Assembly: GCA_900472175.1 (NCBI GenBank)
Contig: UCHD01000017.1
Coordinates: 62,001 to 126,000 of the forward strand
Reading direction: 5' to 3'
Source of the DNA: Hyphomicrobiales bacterium
Lineage (GTDB): Bacteria; Pseudomonadota; Alphaproteobacteria; Rhizobiales; Rhizobiaceae
Length of the DNA: 64,000 bases
The notes under the pieces are model-generated. The model was given only the letters and a program-made list of their open reading frames with translations, ran no database searches and had not been told where the DNA came from. Of this stretch, positions 8,529 to 16,496 are shown piece after piece (position 1 is the first letter of the stretch; each line of letters starts with the position of its first letter). The translations under genes were made by a program, and so were the position numbers.

Positions 8529-9557
8529 ATGCAAACCACCCTTGGCATGGTTACGCCGAAACAAGCCGGGTTCCGCATGCCGGCGGAATGGGAACGTCAT
8601 GAGCGCAGCTGGATGATGTGGCCGGCGAGAGCCGGGTTCTGGGACGATATAGCAGCAACCAAGCGCGACTATACTGCCGTCGCACATGCCATACGCGAAT
8701 TCGAACCCGTCACCATGGCCGTACGGCCGCAGGATGCGGCAGAGGCGCGTTCAATGCTGGGCGGCGACATCCAGCTGGCAATCACGGAGATCGACGATTC
8801 CTGGGCGCGCGATGCCGGCCCCTGCTTTGTCGTCAACGATCGCGGTGCGCGTGCCGGCGTCAATTTCAGGTTCAACGCCTGGGGCGGCAAATACCACCCG
8901 CATGACAAGGACGATGCCTTCGCCAGCTACGTACTCGATCAGGCGAACGCTGAAAGGTTCAATTCGCACCTCGTCGCGGAAGGCGGCGGCATATCCGTCG
9001 ACGGTGAAGGCACCATTCTCACCACGCAGAGCTGCTTTCCCAACATCAACCGCAATCCGGACTGGTCGCGAGACGAAATCGAGCGCGAGCTGAAGGACAT
9101 GCTCGGCGGCGAAAAGGTGATCTGGTTGCCGGGCAATCCGGAGGAAACCGAAACGGACGGTCATGTCGATGGCATCGCCACCTTCGTTGCGCCCGGTATT
9201 GTCCTGACCGAGGGCGCCGGCGATGCGCAATCCCCCTGGCACGCCATCAACCGGGCCAATATACGCGCACTCGAAGGCCAGACGGACGCCAAGGGCCGGC
9301 GCATCAAGGTGATCACGATCCCGGAAGCGGTTGAGGCCGAGGCTACCGGTGGCCGGTTTTGCCGGTCCTATGTCAATTCGTATCTGGTCAATGGCGGCGT
9401 GATCATGCCGCGCTATGGCATCCGCAGTGACGACCTCGTGCGCGAGACGTTTGAAGCGCTTTTCCTTGACCGCCGCGTGCGTCAGGTGCCCATCGCCAAT
9501 ATCGCTGTCGGCGGTGGCGGTATCCACTGCATCACACAGCAGCAGCCTGCGGCATGA
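8529..9557 (+). CDS. aguA: Agmatine deiminase (cytoplasmic copy)
   Basis: A 342-residue guanidino-modifying enzyme of the porphyromonas-type PAD/AguA family. It hydrolyses agmatine to N-carbamoylputrescine and ammonia. Visible elements are DDSWARDAGP (guanidinium site), LVAEGGGISVDGEG, TDGHVDG with the catalytic histidine, and GGGGIHCITQQQP with the catalytic cysteine eight residues from the end. Three in-frame ATGs exist (8517, 8526, 8529). GGAG at 8519-8522 sits six bases before the ATG at 8529, so that start is preferred. There is no aguB amidase nearby. A Tat-exported paralogue follows. Confidence 0.93.
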   Translation: MQTTLGMVTPKQAGFRMPAEWERHERSWMMWPARAGFWDDIAATKRDYTAVAHAIREFEPVTMAVRPQDAAEARSMLGGDIQLAITEIDDSWARDAGPCFVVNDRGARAGVNFRFNAWGGKYHPHDKDDAFASYVLDQANAERFNSHLVAEGGGISVDGEGTILTTQSCFPNINRNPDWSRDEIERELKDMLGGEKVIWLPGNPEETETDGHVDGIATFVAPGIVLTEGAGDAQSPWHAINRANIRALEGQTDAKGRRIKVITIPEAVEAEATGGRFCRSYVNSYLVNGGVIMPRYGIRSDDLVRETFEALFLDRRVRQVPIANIAVGGGGIHCITQQQPAA

Positions 9558-9671
9558 TCGCGGCAGGAAACACACCCGCACTGCGTACCGATCAAATCAA
9601 TCTAGCTGCAACGGTTGGCCGCACACGGATCACCGGCGGCCACCACACCACCTATTCACGTAAGGAATTCC

Positions 9672-10784
9672 ATGATGATGACACGGCGAAATCTCTTGAA
9701 GCAGGGGCTGCTGGTTTCCGGAGGCATTGTTGCAGCACAGGCATTTGCAAACAGCGCCAACGCAGCCGGTGAGGCTCAGTCCAACACGTGGGTCATGCCC
9801 GACGAAGGGGCGCCTCATACTGCGACATGGATGGCTTTTGGCCCGAGTACCGACGTCTGGGGCCGCAAGCTGCTTCCCGTTGCCAGAGAAAACCTAGCCA
9901 GCATCGCCAAGGCGATTGCGGCGCGCGAGACCGTAAAGATGCTGGTGCGCGAGGAGGAATACGATATCGCGGCACGCCTGTGCGGCCCTTCGGTAACGCT
10001 GGTGGTGCAGGAAATCGATGATTTGTGGATGCGCGACACCGGACCGGTGTTCGTCAAAAATCAGGCTGCGCAAGCGGGCGCCGTCGGCTTCAACTTCAAT
10101 GGCTGGGGTAGCAAACAGGATTATGACAACGACGCTGAAGTCGCTGGCTTCATTGCCGAAACGGTGAAAACCCAATTCATCGACACGGATCTGGTGCTTG
10201 AAGGCGGCGGCATCGAGGTGGATGGTGAAGGCACTGCCATCATCACGGAAAGCTGCGTGCTCAACGCCAATCGTAATCCCGGCGTGAGCAAGGCAGAGTG
10301 CGAACGGGAACTTTCCCGTCTGCTCGGAATCAAAAAGGTCATCTGGCTGCCGGGCATTGCCGGCATGGATATTACTGATGGCCATACCGACTTCTACGCG
10401 CGATTTGCCAACCCGGGCGTCGTCGTCGCCGGGCTGGATCTCGATCCGGACTCCTATGACTACGCCGTGACCAAACGCCATCTGGACATCCTGCGGCAAT
10501 CCACTGATGTCAACGGGCGCAAGCTGGACGTGGTGGTGATGCAGGGGCCATCAACCGTGCGCAGCAAATATGAGAACAAGGAGTTCGCAGCCGGCTATAT
10601 CAATTTCTACGTCTGCAACGGCGCCGTCATTGCCCCGGAATTTGGCGACCGGAAGGCTGATAACAATGCCCGCGATATCTTGCGGGACCTGTTCCCGGAC
10701 CGGGACGTCATTCAGTTGAACATTGACGGCATCGCAGCTGGCGGCGGCGGTATTCACTGCACGACGCAGCAACAGCCCGCTTAA
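9672..10784 (+). CDS. Agmatine deiminase family protein with Tat signal (exported copy)
   Basis: This 370-residue paralogue of the upstream gene begins MMMTRRNLLKQGLLVSGGIV, a twin-arginine signal (RR-x-LL) followed by a hydrophobic stretch and a likely cleavage after ANA near residue 32. The catalytic set is intact: DDLWMRDTGP, LEGGGIEVDGEG, TDGHTDF and GGGGIHCTTQQQP. AAGGA five bases before the ATG at 9672 supports this start. The protein should act folded in the periplasm, on agmatine or another guanidino compound. It lies 114 bases after the cytoplasmic copy and is probably co-transcribed. Confidence 0.88.
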   Translation: MMMTRRNLLKQGLLVSGGIVAAQAFANSANAAGEAQSNTWVMPDEGAPHTATWMAFGPSTDVWGRKLLPVARENLASIAKAIAARETVKMLVREEEYDIAARLCGPSVTLVVQEIDDLWMRDTGPVFVKNQAAQAGAVGFNFNGWGSKQDYDNDAEVAGFIAETVKTQFIDTDLVLEGGGIEVDGEGTAIITESCVLNANRNPGVSKAECERELSRLLGIKKVIWLPGIAGMDITDGHTDFYARFANPGVVVAGLDLDPDSYDYAVTKRHLDILRQSTDVNGRKLDVVVMQGPSTVRSKYENKEFAAGYINFYVCNGAVIAPEFGDRKADNNARDILRDLFPDRDVIQLNIDGIAAGGGGIHCTTQQQPA

Positions 10785-10858
10785 CTCCGTCATACATACC
10801 GTGGTGACCCTCAGCAACAGCGCCTGATGCCGAGCGGTCACCCCCATATCGGCAGACA

Positions 10859-10906
10859 TTGACATCCTTTCTGACATCGACAATACTTCACTATATGGTG
10901 AAGTAT
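10859..10906 (+). promoter_or_regulatory. Promoter plus ArsR operator overlapping the start codon
   Basis: A consensus -35 TTGACA (10859-10864) is followed after 17 bases by a -10-like AATACT (10882-10887). A near-perfect palindrome with 9-base arms, ATACTTCAC at 10883-10891 and GTGAAGTAT at 10898-10906, covers the -10 element and the ATG at 10895. The predicted transcription start (about 10893-10895) coincides with the start codon and no Shine-Dalgarno is present, so the message is probably leaderless. The ArsR protein encoded here is the likely ligand of the palindrome. Confidence 0.7.
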
Positions 10907-11233
10907 CAGATATCCCCGATTGATCGTACGTTCTCAGCACTTGCCGACCCGACGCGGCGGGAAGTGCTGATGCGGCTGAAGAGTGAGCGGGGGCTCTCGG
11001 TCAGCGATCTTGCCCGGCCTCTCTCCTTGAAGCTGCCGGGGCTGATGAAACATCTCGACGTCCTGTCGGATGCCGGGCTGATCACCCGGACCAAGACCGG
11101 CCGGACCGTGTCGGTCAATCTCTCGACCGGGCCGATGCAGGACGCGATGGCGTGGCTCAATCAGTATGAACGGCTCTGGACGGTCAGCCTCGACCGGCTG
11201 GTGGCGCTTGTGGAAGAGGATGACGGGCAATGA
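10895..11233 (+). CDS. ArsR family transcriptional regulator (first ArsR-SRPBCC module)
   Basis: The 112-residue winged-helix repressor begins MVKYQISPIDRTFSALADPTRREVLMRL, the usual ArsR opening, and continues with LSVSDLARPLSLKLPGLMKHLDVL (HTH). No metal-binding cysteine motif is seen, so it belongs to the SdpR-like, non-metal group. The start at 10895 lies inside the palindromic operator; an earlier in-frame ATG at 10859 falls in the -35 element and is rejected. The gene overlaps the next by four bases (ATGA) and heads an operon with an SRPBCC protein and a GST. Autorepression is likely. Confidence 0.88.
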   Translation: MVKYQISPIDRTFSALADPTRREVLMRLKSERGLSVSDLARPLSLKLPGLMKHLDVLSDAGLITRTKTGRTVSVNLSTGPMQDAMAWLNQYERLWTVSLDRLVALVEEDDGQ

Positions 11234-11670
11234 CCAACAGCCTTCCGAGCGTCACCATCGTCCGCAGGATCAAGGCCCCGCCCGCCAGGGTATGGGCGGC
11301 GATCACCCGCCCCGAACAGATGCTGCAATGGTGGGGGCCCGACGCCGGACCGACGCTCAAGGCCGAAGCCGATGTGCGACCCGGCGGCCGCTTCAGCGTG
11401 CTGTTCCGGCTGCTGAACGGAGAGGAACACAATCCCACCGGCATCTACCGGGACGTGCTTCCCGAGCAAAAGCTGGTTTTTACCTGGGAATGGCCCGGTA
11501 TGCCCGAACGGGAATCGCTGGTGACATTCCTGCTGAAGCCGCTTGGCACCGGCACCGAATTGACCCTGATCCATGAGCGCCTGCCCGACGAGGAGGCCCG
11601 CCAAAGCCACGAGAAAGGCTGGAGCGGCCTGCTCGACAAGCTGCCGATTTTCCTGGGAGAGAGACAATGA
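11230..11670 (+). CDS. SRPBCC (AHSA1-like) domain protein
   Basis: A 146-residue START/AHSA1-fold protein. The family signature is seen in RIKAPPARVWAAITRPEQMLQWWGP at the N-terminus and in LVFTWEWPGMPERESLVTFLL and LTLIHERLPDEEA in the second half. Such proteins form a deep hydrophobic cavity that binds a lipid-like or aromatic ligand; enzymatic roles are known only in some. It overlaps both neighbours by four bases (ArsR upstream, GST downstream), so translation is coupled. The ArsR-SRPBCC pairing is common and recurs at 55.2 kb in this window. Confidence 0.87.
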   Translation: MTNSLPSVTIVRRIKAPPARVWAAITRPEQMLQWWGPDAGPTLKAEADVRPGGRFSVLFRLLNGEEHNPTGIYRDVLPEQKLVFTWEWPGMPERESLVTFLLKPLGTGTELTLIHERLPDEEARQSHEKGWSGLLDKLPIFLGERQ

Positions 11671-12326
11671 GCAACCTGACCCTCACCACCTTCGACTGGG
11701 TGCCTGATATGCCGCGCGGCTTCGTGCGCGATATCCGCGTGCGCTGGGCGCTGGAAGAAGCCGGCCTGCCCTATCGCGTCGAGAGCGTACCGTTCAGTGA
11801 CCGCGACGCTGGGCATTTCGCCCACCAGCCCTTTGGCCAGGTGCCGTGGCTGACCGATGGCGATCTCTCGATCTTCGAGAGTGGTGCCATCCTGTTGCAT
11901 CTGGCGGAAATGAGCGATGCACTGATGCCGGGAGACCCGCGTGAGCACAGCGCAGTGAAGGAATGGCTGTTTGCGGCGCTCAATTCGGTCGAGATGGCGA
12001 GCCTGCCCTGGTCCCTGCTGATGTTCTCCGGCAATAACGACGGCACACCCGGGTGGAGATTTTTTGATGGTTTCCTCCACCAGCACCGGCTCAAGCACCT
12101 GGAGCCGGTGCTGGCGGCACGCGAATGGCTGGCCGGACGCTTCTCTGTCGCCGATATCCTGATGGCAGATGTGCTGCGCCTGGTCGACCGGTTCGACGGA
12201 CTGGCGGACTATCCCGCCTGCCGCACCTATGTCGCCCGCGCGACGGCCCGCCCGGCCTTCGTCAAGGCGCATGCGGATCAGATGGCGCATTTTGCCAAGG
12301 CGGATTCAAACGCTGTTGTGAACTAG
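11667..12326 (+). CDS. Glutathione S-transferase family protein
   Basis: A 219-residue cytosolic GST. The thioredoxin-like N-terminal half contains FGQVPWLTDGDLSIFESGAIL with the cis-proline and the E-S pair that binds the glutamyl part of glutathione. A helical C-terminal domain follows with the N-capping motif FSVADILMADVL. The first residues FVRDIRVRWALEEAGLPYRV are typical of rhizobial GSTs. It is the last gene of the ArsR operon, overlapping the SRPBCC gene by four bases. Detoxification of an electrophile sensed through the operon is a plausible but unproven role. Confidence 0.9.
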   Translation: MSNLTLTTFDWVPDMPRGFVRDIRVRWALEEAGLPYRVESVPFSDRDAGHFAHQPFGQVPWLTDGDLSIFESGAILLHLAEMSDALMPGDPREHSAVKEWLFAALNSVEMASLPWSLLMFSGNNDGTPGWRFFDGFLHQHRLKHLEPVLAAREWLAGRFSVADILMADVLRLVDRFDGLADYPACRTYVARATARPAFVKAHADQMAHFAKADSNAVVN

Positions 12327-12356
12327 ACCTGCGGGAAACGGAATGGCTGACAAATG

Positions 12357-12415
12357 CGCCACTTCAAAACCGCCATACCCGAATGCAACGGGTATCAGGC
12401 ACGCATGAAGCGGCG
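12357..12415. terminator. Nested hairpin between convergent genes
   Basis: An outer stem (CGCCACTTCA at 12357-12366 with TGAAGCGGCG at 12406-12415, one mismatch) encloses an inner perfect 7-base stem (ATACCCG at 12375-12381 with CGGGTAT at 12389-12395). It lies between the GST gene on the plus strand and the thioredoxin-like gene on the minus strand, where a two-way transcription stop would be expected. There is no strong T-run, so the terminator assignment is tentative. Confidence 0.4.
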
Positions 12416-12477
12416 TTCAGCGGCTGAAAAGGCGGCGATGTCGGACGCCGCTTCCTCAGCCGTCTGAGCTTGTCGCG

Positions 12478-12975
12478 CTATCTGTCGAGATCGACCGTCT
12501 CGACGCTCAGCGCCTCAACAAACCGCTCCGCATCCAGGCGGAAATCGGCAAACACCACATTGCCCTGCGGATCGATCACCGTGAACCAGGGCGTCCCACC
12601 GGAGCGGTAGTCCTCCATGAAAGTCGGATAACGCTCGCCAGACGGGGGAACATCCTGGCCAAAGGGTATCCTCAAACCGTAACTTTCCTGGTTGATCCGA
12701 AGCTTGTCGACAGTATTGACCTCGGCGCCCTCGAACACGGTCTGAATGGCGGCAAAACCGACGCCCTTATCCTTGAGTTGCCGATGCAGCAGCTTCAGTG
12801 TGGGGAAGCCACGGCTGTGACAACCGGGGCACCAGTGCTGGAATGCGAACAGGATCTTGTATCCGTCGCCCAGATCGGACAGCCGCAGGGGCTTATCCAT
12901 GCCGTTGCCATCGCCATCGATCCACTTCTCGATGCGCAATTCATGAGCCTTTTCGTGAAGTCCACCGAACCGCAT
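12478..12975 (-). CDS. Thioredoxin-fold peroxiredoxin-like protein with CPGC motif
   Basis: A 165-residue protein of the AhpC/TSA or TlpA-like fold. It carries FAFQHWCPGCHSRGFPTL with a CPGC redox pair (C49, C52), and a later cis-proline region SGGTPWFTVIDPQGNVVF. No signal peptide is seen, so it is presumed cytoplasmic. AAAGGAG seven bases before the ATG at 12975 fixes this start over two earlier in-frame ATGs. It lies 123 bases downstream of msrA in the same direction and may help recycle thiols for the methionine sulfoxide reductases. Confidence 0.82.
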   Translation of the reverse strand: MRFGGLHEKAHELRIEKWIDGDGNGMDKPLRLSDLGDGYKILFAFQHWCPGCHSRGFPTLKLLHRQLKDKGVGFAAIQTVFEGAEVNTVDKLRINQESYGLRIPFGQDVPPSGERYPTFMEDYRSGGTPWFTVIDPQGNVVFADFRLDAERFVEALSVETVDLDR

Positions 12976-13098
12976 TTGTTGCTCCTTTCCGGTTGCCATG
13001 AAAATGTCTTCCCGGCGCAACCGCAAGGCTGCGCCGGGAAGGGCAAGTCCATCATCTCTTCGATCAGTCGCTCGAAGCTCGACGCCTCGCTGCAGTCA

Positions 13099-13605
13099 CT
13101 ACGCGGCCGTGCTACGCCTCGGCAGCGTCCAGTTGGGCCGTGGGTAGTGGCAGGTATAGCCGTTTGGATAGCGCTCCAGGTAATCCTGGTGCTCCGGTTC
13201 GGCCTGCCAGAAATCTGCTACAGGCTCGACCTCCGTGACCACCTTGCCAGGCCAAAGGCCCGAGGCGTCGACATCGGCGATCGTGTCGAGTGCCGTCTGT
13301 TTCTGCTCATCGCTCACGAAATAGATTGCCGATCGATAGCTTTTGCCCAGGTCGTTGCCCTGACGGTTCTTCGTGCTCGGATCATGGATCTGGAAGAAGA
13401 ACTCCAGCAACTGGCGATAGCTGATCCTGTTGGGGTCGAATTCGATTTCGATGCCTTCGGCATGGGTGCCGTGGTTGCGATAGGTCGCGTTCGGCACGTC
13501 GCCGCCCGTATACCCGACCCGCGTGCCCAGCACGCCGTGCAGCTTGCGGATCAAATCCTGCATGCCCCAGAAGCAGCCACCTGCGAGAATTGCGCGATCA
13601 GTCAT
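13099..13605 (-). CDS. msrA: Peptide methionine (S)-S-oxide reductase MsrA
   Basis: A 168-residue MsrA with the active-site GGCFWG (catalytic C11) at the N-terminus. The family pattern [12 protein letters not shown], the metal-free core [17 protein letters not shown] and [22 protein letters not shown] follow. A cysteine near the C-terminus (TCHY) may be the resolving residue. It reduces S-methionine sulfoxide in proteins with thioredoxin as electron donor. The gene starts directly after the msrB stop with no gap, so the two are co-transcribed. Confidence 0.95.
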   Translation of the reverse strand: MTDRAILAGGCFWGMQDLIRKLHGVLGTRVGYTGGDVPNATYRNHGTHAEGIEIEFDPNRISYRQLLEFFFQIHDPSTKNRQGNDLGKSYRSAIYFVSDEQKQTALDTIADVDASGLWPGKVVTEVEPVADFWQAEPEHQDYLERYPNGYTCHYPRPNWTLPRRSTAA

Positions 13606-14049
13606 TTATGCCTCCTCTACCTGGTTGAGAAACGCGCCATAACCTTCTGCTTCCATGTCCTCCTTGGGAACAAATCGCAGCGACGCCGAATTGATGCAGT
13701 AGCGCAAACCGCCCATATCGCTGGGACCGTCTGGAAAGACATGCCCGAGATGGCTATCGCCATGGACCGAGCGCACTTCCGTGCGGACCATGCCATAACT
13801 GCCATCACGCAGCTCATTGACGTTTTCATCGACAATGGGTTTGGAAAATGCCGGCCAGCCGCAGCCGGAGTTAAATTTGGCTGACGAGGAAAACAGCGGC
13901 TCGCCAGAGACGATATCCACATAGATACCAGGCTCGAAATGATCGTCGTACTCACCGGCGAATGGGCGCTCCGTGCCGTTTTGCTGTGTCACATGGAACT
14001 GTTCGGACGTCAGCCGTCCTAGCGCCTCTTTGGTTTTTCCGTAGGTCAT
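13606..14049 (-). CDS. msrB: Peptide methionine (R)-S-oxide reductase MsrB
   Basis: A 147-residue MsrB with the family core [22 protein letters not shown] and the catalytic cysteine C118 in [11 protein letters not shown]. The CxxC zinc pairs found in many MsrB proteins are not seen, so this is a zinc-free form. It reduces R-methionine sulfoxide, complementing MsrA immediately downstream. It lies 80 bases after the LysR gene in a long co-directional run of redox genes. Confidence 0.95.
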   Translation of the reverse strand: MTYGKTKEALGRLTSEQFHVTQQNGTERPFAGEYDDHFEPGIYVDIVSGEPLFSSSAKFNSGCGWPAFSKPIVDENVNELRDGSYGMVRTEVRSVHGDSHLGHVFPDGPSDMGGLRYCINSASLRFVPKEDMEAEGYGAFLNQVEEA

Positions 14050-14129
14050 AAACGTCCTCCTGAGCGTTCTTCGATGACCAATATTTGGCGATCCTGTGCC
14101 CGCAATTCCAATAGAGGACAGCTATAGTT

Positions 14130-15041
14130 TCAATACGCGCCGCGTGGCAGAGTTTGTGAACTTTCCTCTTTCCAGGCGAAACGCTTGGCCATCGCCACGA
14201 TCTGGCGGATTTCCATCGGCACGCCCGAACCGGAGACTGTCACCAGCGTCACCGTGCGATAGAGATCGAGCCCCTCGACCGGCCGAATGGCGAGATTCGA
14301 GGCGAGTGCCGAGTATTCGGGCAATACGCATACGCCCAGGCCTGCCGCTGCCAACTGCTGCACCCAATCCTCCCGCGACGATTGAATTCTAGGCTGCATG
14401 ACGGCGTTGCGCGACATGAAATGCTCGATCAACCGGGTGCGGAACTCGCAGTTGAGGCGGTCAAGATAGGGTTCTCCGGCCATCTGCTCGGGGGTGATCA
14501 TGGCATGTTGGGCCAATCTGTGACTGGTAGACATGGCCAGGAGCAAATTCTCGCGATAAAGCGGCTGTTGCGTCAGCTTGAAATGCGGCTTGCTGTCCTC
14601 GGCCAGGATGCAGACGTCATACTTTCCCGCAAGGACCTCCAACTCCCCTTCGTCCGGTCCCAGTGTGGAAATATGCAGTTCGGCATCGGGCAATTGCGTG
14701 AGCACATGCGCCCAGAAGCGGGACAAGCGCACCGACGCAACTGTCAACGCGACGCCGACGCGCAACGCAACCTTGCGCCCGCGGACCGAATTGGCGGCCA
14801 GTTCCTGTACCCCACTGATGAGGCTTTCCATGCGCATGAACTCGCCCTGTACCTGACGGCCCAGGGCAGTGAGACGGCTATTCTTGCCGTCGCGATAAAG
14901 CAGGGGACCACCCAACTCCTCCTCCAGCCGCCTTACGGCGCGCGTCAGGCTGGGTTGCGAAACACCGCTGCGGCGTGCGGCCTCGGTGAAATTCAGCGTA
15001 TCGGCAAGATGCACGAAATAGCGGATCTGGTGGAGGTCCAT
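14130..15041 (-). CDS. LysR family transcriptional regulator
   Basis: A 303-residue LysR protein opening MDLHQIRYFVHLADTLNFTEAARRSGVSQPSLTRAVRRLE, with the helix-turn-helix at about residues 17-40. The effector domain follows. GGAG six bases before the ATG supports the start. Unusually for the family it is not divergent from a target but sits within a run of same-strand genes, just upstream of msrBA and 10 bases after the Gre-like gene. It may control the msr genes, the run as a whole, or both. Confidence 0.9.
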   Translation of the reverse strand: MDLHQIRYFVHLADTLNFTEAARRSGVSQPSLTRAVRRLEEELGGPLLYRDGKNSRLTALGRQVQGEFMRMESLISGVQELAANSVRGRKVALRVGVALTVASVRLSRFWAHVLTQLPDAELHISTLGPDEGELEVLAGKYDVCILAEDSKPHFKLTQQPLYRENLLLAMSTSHRLAQHAMITPEQMAGEPYLDRLNCEFRTRLIEHFMSRNAVMQPRIQSSREDWVQQLAAAGLGVCVLPEYSALASNLAIRPVEGLDLYRTVTLVTVSGSGVPMEIRQIVAMAKRFAWKEESSQTLPRGAY

Positions 15042-15051
15042 GAAACTCCAA

Positions 15052-15495
15052 TCAGTAGACAGCCCGGATCACGACATCGCGGCCCCGGAACATGGCCATC
15101 TCGCCGGCCTTGAGACCCTTGATGGCTTGGAAGAATGGGGCGGAGGGTGACAAGCCCATCATCTCGATCCCCTCGCAGATAAATTTTCCGGTAGAGACGC
15201 CAATCACGAAATGGCGGCCATCGACGGAGACGACGGCGCCGGCTTCAACCCGGTCCCTAGGGCCGAAATCCAGCTGCGAAATCGCCCCGATCTTGTCCTC
15301 CGCCGCATGGAGGGGTTGCTCGAAGGCCTCGGCCAACTGTCCCTGAAACCGGGCCTGCGCTTCCTCATCGTTTTCGATCGGCTCCGTCGGATCAAGCCGG
15401 GTGCCGAGCAGAAAACGCTGATAGTGCCGGGTTGCATGCTCCAGTTCCTCTTCGGACAAAGCGAGCATGGTCTGCTTGATATGGTCCTTGTTCAC
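15052..15495 (-). CDS. Conserved protein with possible GreA/GreB-like C-terminal domain
   Basis: A 147-residue protein not recognised with certainty. The C-terminal part (DFGPRDRVEAGAVVSVDGRHF, then SPSAPFFQAIKGLKAGEMAMFRGRDVVI) resembles the FKBP-like C-terminal domain of GreA/GreB elongation factors. The N-terminal part is acidic and helical but shorter than a Gre coiled coil. The GTG at 15495 is preferred because GGAGG lies seven bases upstream; an ATG at 15513 would have no site. Situated between the LysR gene and the next hypothetical gene. RNA polymerase binding is only a guess. Confidence 0.55.
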   Translation of the reverse strand: MNKDHIKQTMLALSEEELEHATRHYQRFLLGTRLDPTEPIENDEEAQARFQGQLAEAFEQPLHAAEDKIGAISQLDFGPRDRVEAGAVVSVDGRHFVIGVSTGKFICEGIEMMGLSPSAPFFQAIKGLKAGEMAMFRGRDVVIRAVY

Positions 15496-15546
15496 TGCAA
15501 TTCCTCCATTCATCCGAAACCCGGCAGATCGCCCCGCGAGGCCGTA

Positions 15547-16113
15547 TCATTCCTCCTCGGAAAACGTTTCATGAAACGGCACCCTCTTCAGACGGGCATC
15601 CCGCAATATGCTCGTCACCAGCCAGACATATTCCTGCCCCGCGCTATCGAAACCGAGCACCGAAAAGGATTGGCCGAACGGACAGGGTGGAAAGTCCGGA
15701 AACCCTATACGCAGCACATAACGCTCCGGGTCTCCGTCGAACTCGGCCTTGAAAACTTTGCGCAAACCATAACGGCTGGTCGCAGTGGCATTTTCTTCGC
15801 GCAACGTTTCACGTGCCACGCTCAACCGCTCGAACAATTCACGGGCGCATTCCCTGTCCAGCGTGTCGAAGGCGTCGATCAACAGCCCTTTGTGGCCGGT
15901 GCCCGTCGCGGTGATCGCATAGAGACTCGATCCGTCCTTCGCATCCTGGCCGTTTTCGAAGCGTAGCGAAACATCGACATGCAGGGCGCTGGCGTCGATC
16001 GATTTGCCAGTCGTAAAGTCATGAAGCTGGCCATCCTTGATCCGGAATTCCCGGACATAGCCGCGGCCGTTGAGATCCTCGACGGCTTTGACGAGATTGG
16101 TTGCCTGATCCAT
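15547..16113 (-). CDS. Conserved two-part hypothetical protein
   Basis: This 188-residue protein has no function I can assign. The N-terminal part (about residues 1-80), with LNGRGYVREFRIKDGQL, VDVSLRFEN and HKGLLIDAFDTL, resembles small proteins often labelled phosphoribosylpyrophosphate synthetase-like, which lack PRPP synthetase catalytic motifs. The C-terminal part (about 100-188) contains FPDFPPCPFGQSFSVLGFD and is of unknown type. GAGGAAA precedes the ATG at 16113. It lies between the DUF427 gene and the Gre-like gene in the redox run. Confidence 0.6.
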   Translation of the reverse strand: MDQATNLVKAVEDLNGRGYVREFRIKDGQLHDFTTGKSIDASALHVDVSLRFENGQDAKDGSSLYAITATGTGHKGLLIDAFDTLDRECARELFERLSVARETLREENATATSRYGLRKVFKAEFDGDPERYVLRIGFPDFPPCPFGQSFSVLGFDSAGQEYVWLVTSILRDARLKRVPFHETFSEEE

Positions 16114-16181
16114 TTTCCTCACCCCCCTTGCTGTTTGATACGGTAGCCCATAGCCCGGCCTGCCCCTCGCCCATTTGCCCG

Positions 16182-16463
16182 TCAGGAAATCTGGACGCCG
16201 CGCCAAAAGGCGACGTGATCCTTGATTTCGGCCGCGGCCGGGCTGGGTTGCGGATAATACCAGGCAGCGTCGGCATTCTCCGCGCCGTTAACGGAAAGCG
16301 ACAGATATTTCGCTTGTCCTTTCCAGGGGCAGACTGAGGTTTTGTTGCTGTCACTCAGATATTCGCTGCGAACCGACGAGCGCGGAAAATAGTGATTACC
16401 CTCGACTTGCACCGTCTTGTCGCTTTGCGCGATTGTCACGCCGTTCCAGACCGCCGATACCAT
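16182..16463 (-). CDS. DUF427 domain protein
   Basis: A 93-residue protein matching the small DUF427 family. Recognisable parts are VSAVWNGVTIAQSDKTVQVEGNHYFP near the start, then SVCPWKGQAKYLSL and ADAAWYYPQPSPAA. The cysteine-tryptophan CPWKG and the tyrosine-rich AWYYP are typical. The molecular role of the family is unknown. AAGGA seven bases upstream favours the ATG at 16463 over one at 16469. It follows the flavin reductase gene by 33 bases and is likely in its transcript. Confidence 0.85.
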   Translation of the reverse strand: MVSAVWNGVTIAQSDKTVQVEGNHYFPRSSVRSEYLSDSNKTSVCPWKGQAKYLSLSVNGAENADAAWYYPQPSPAAAEIKDHVAFWRGVQIS

Positions 16464-16496
16464 AGCCATTCCTTTCAGAAAATCAGGTGGACACCA

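Noticed and set aside
12778..13884. Open frame of 368 codons on the plus strand
   Set aside because: Antisense to the thioredoxin-like gene, msrA and msrB, all of which carry active-site motifs.
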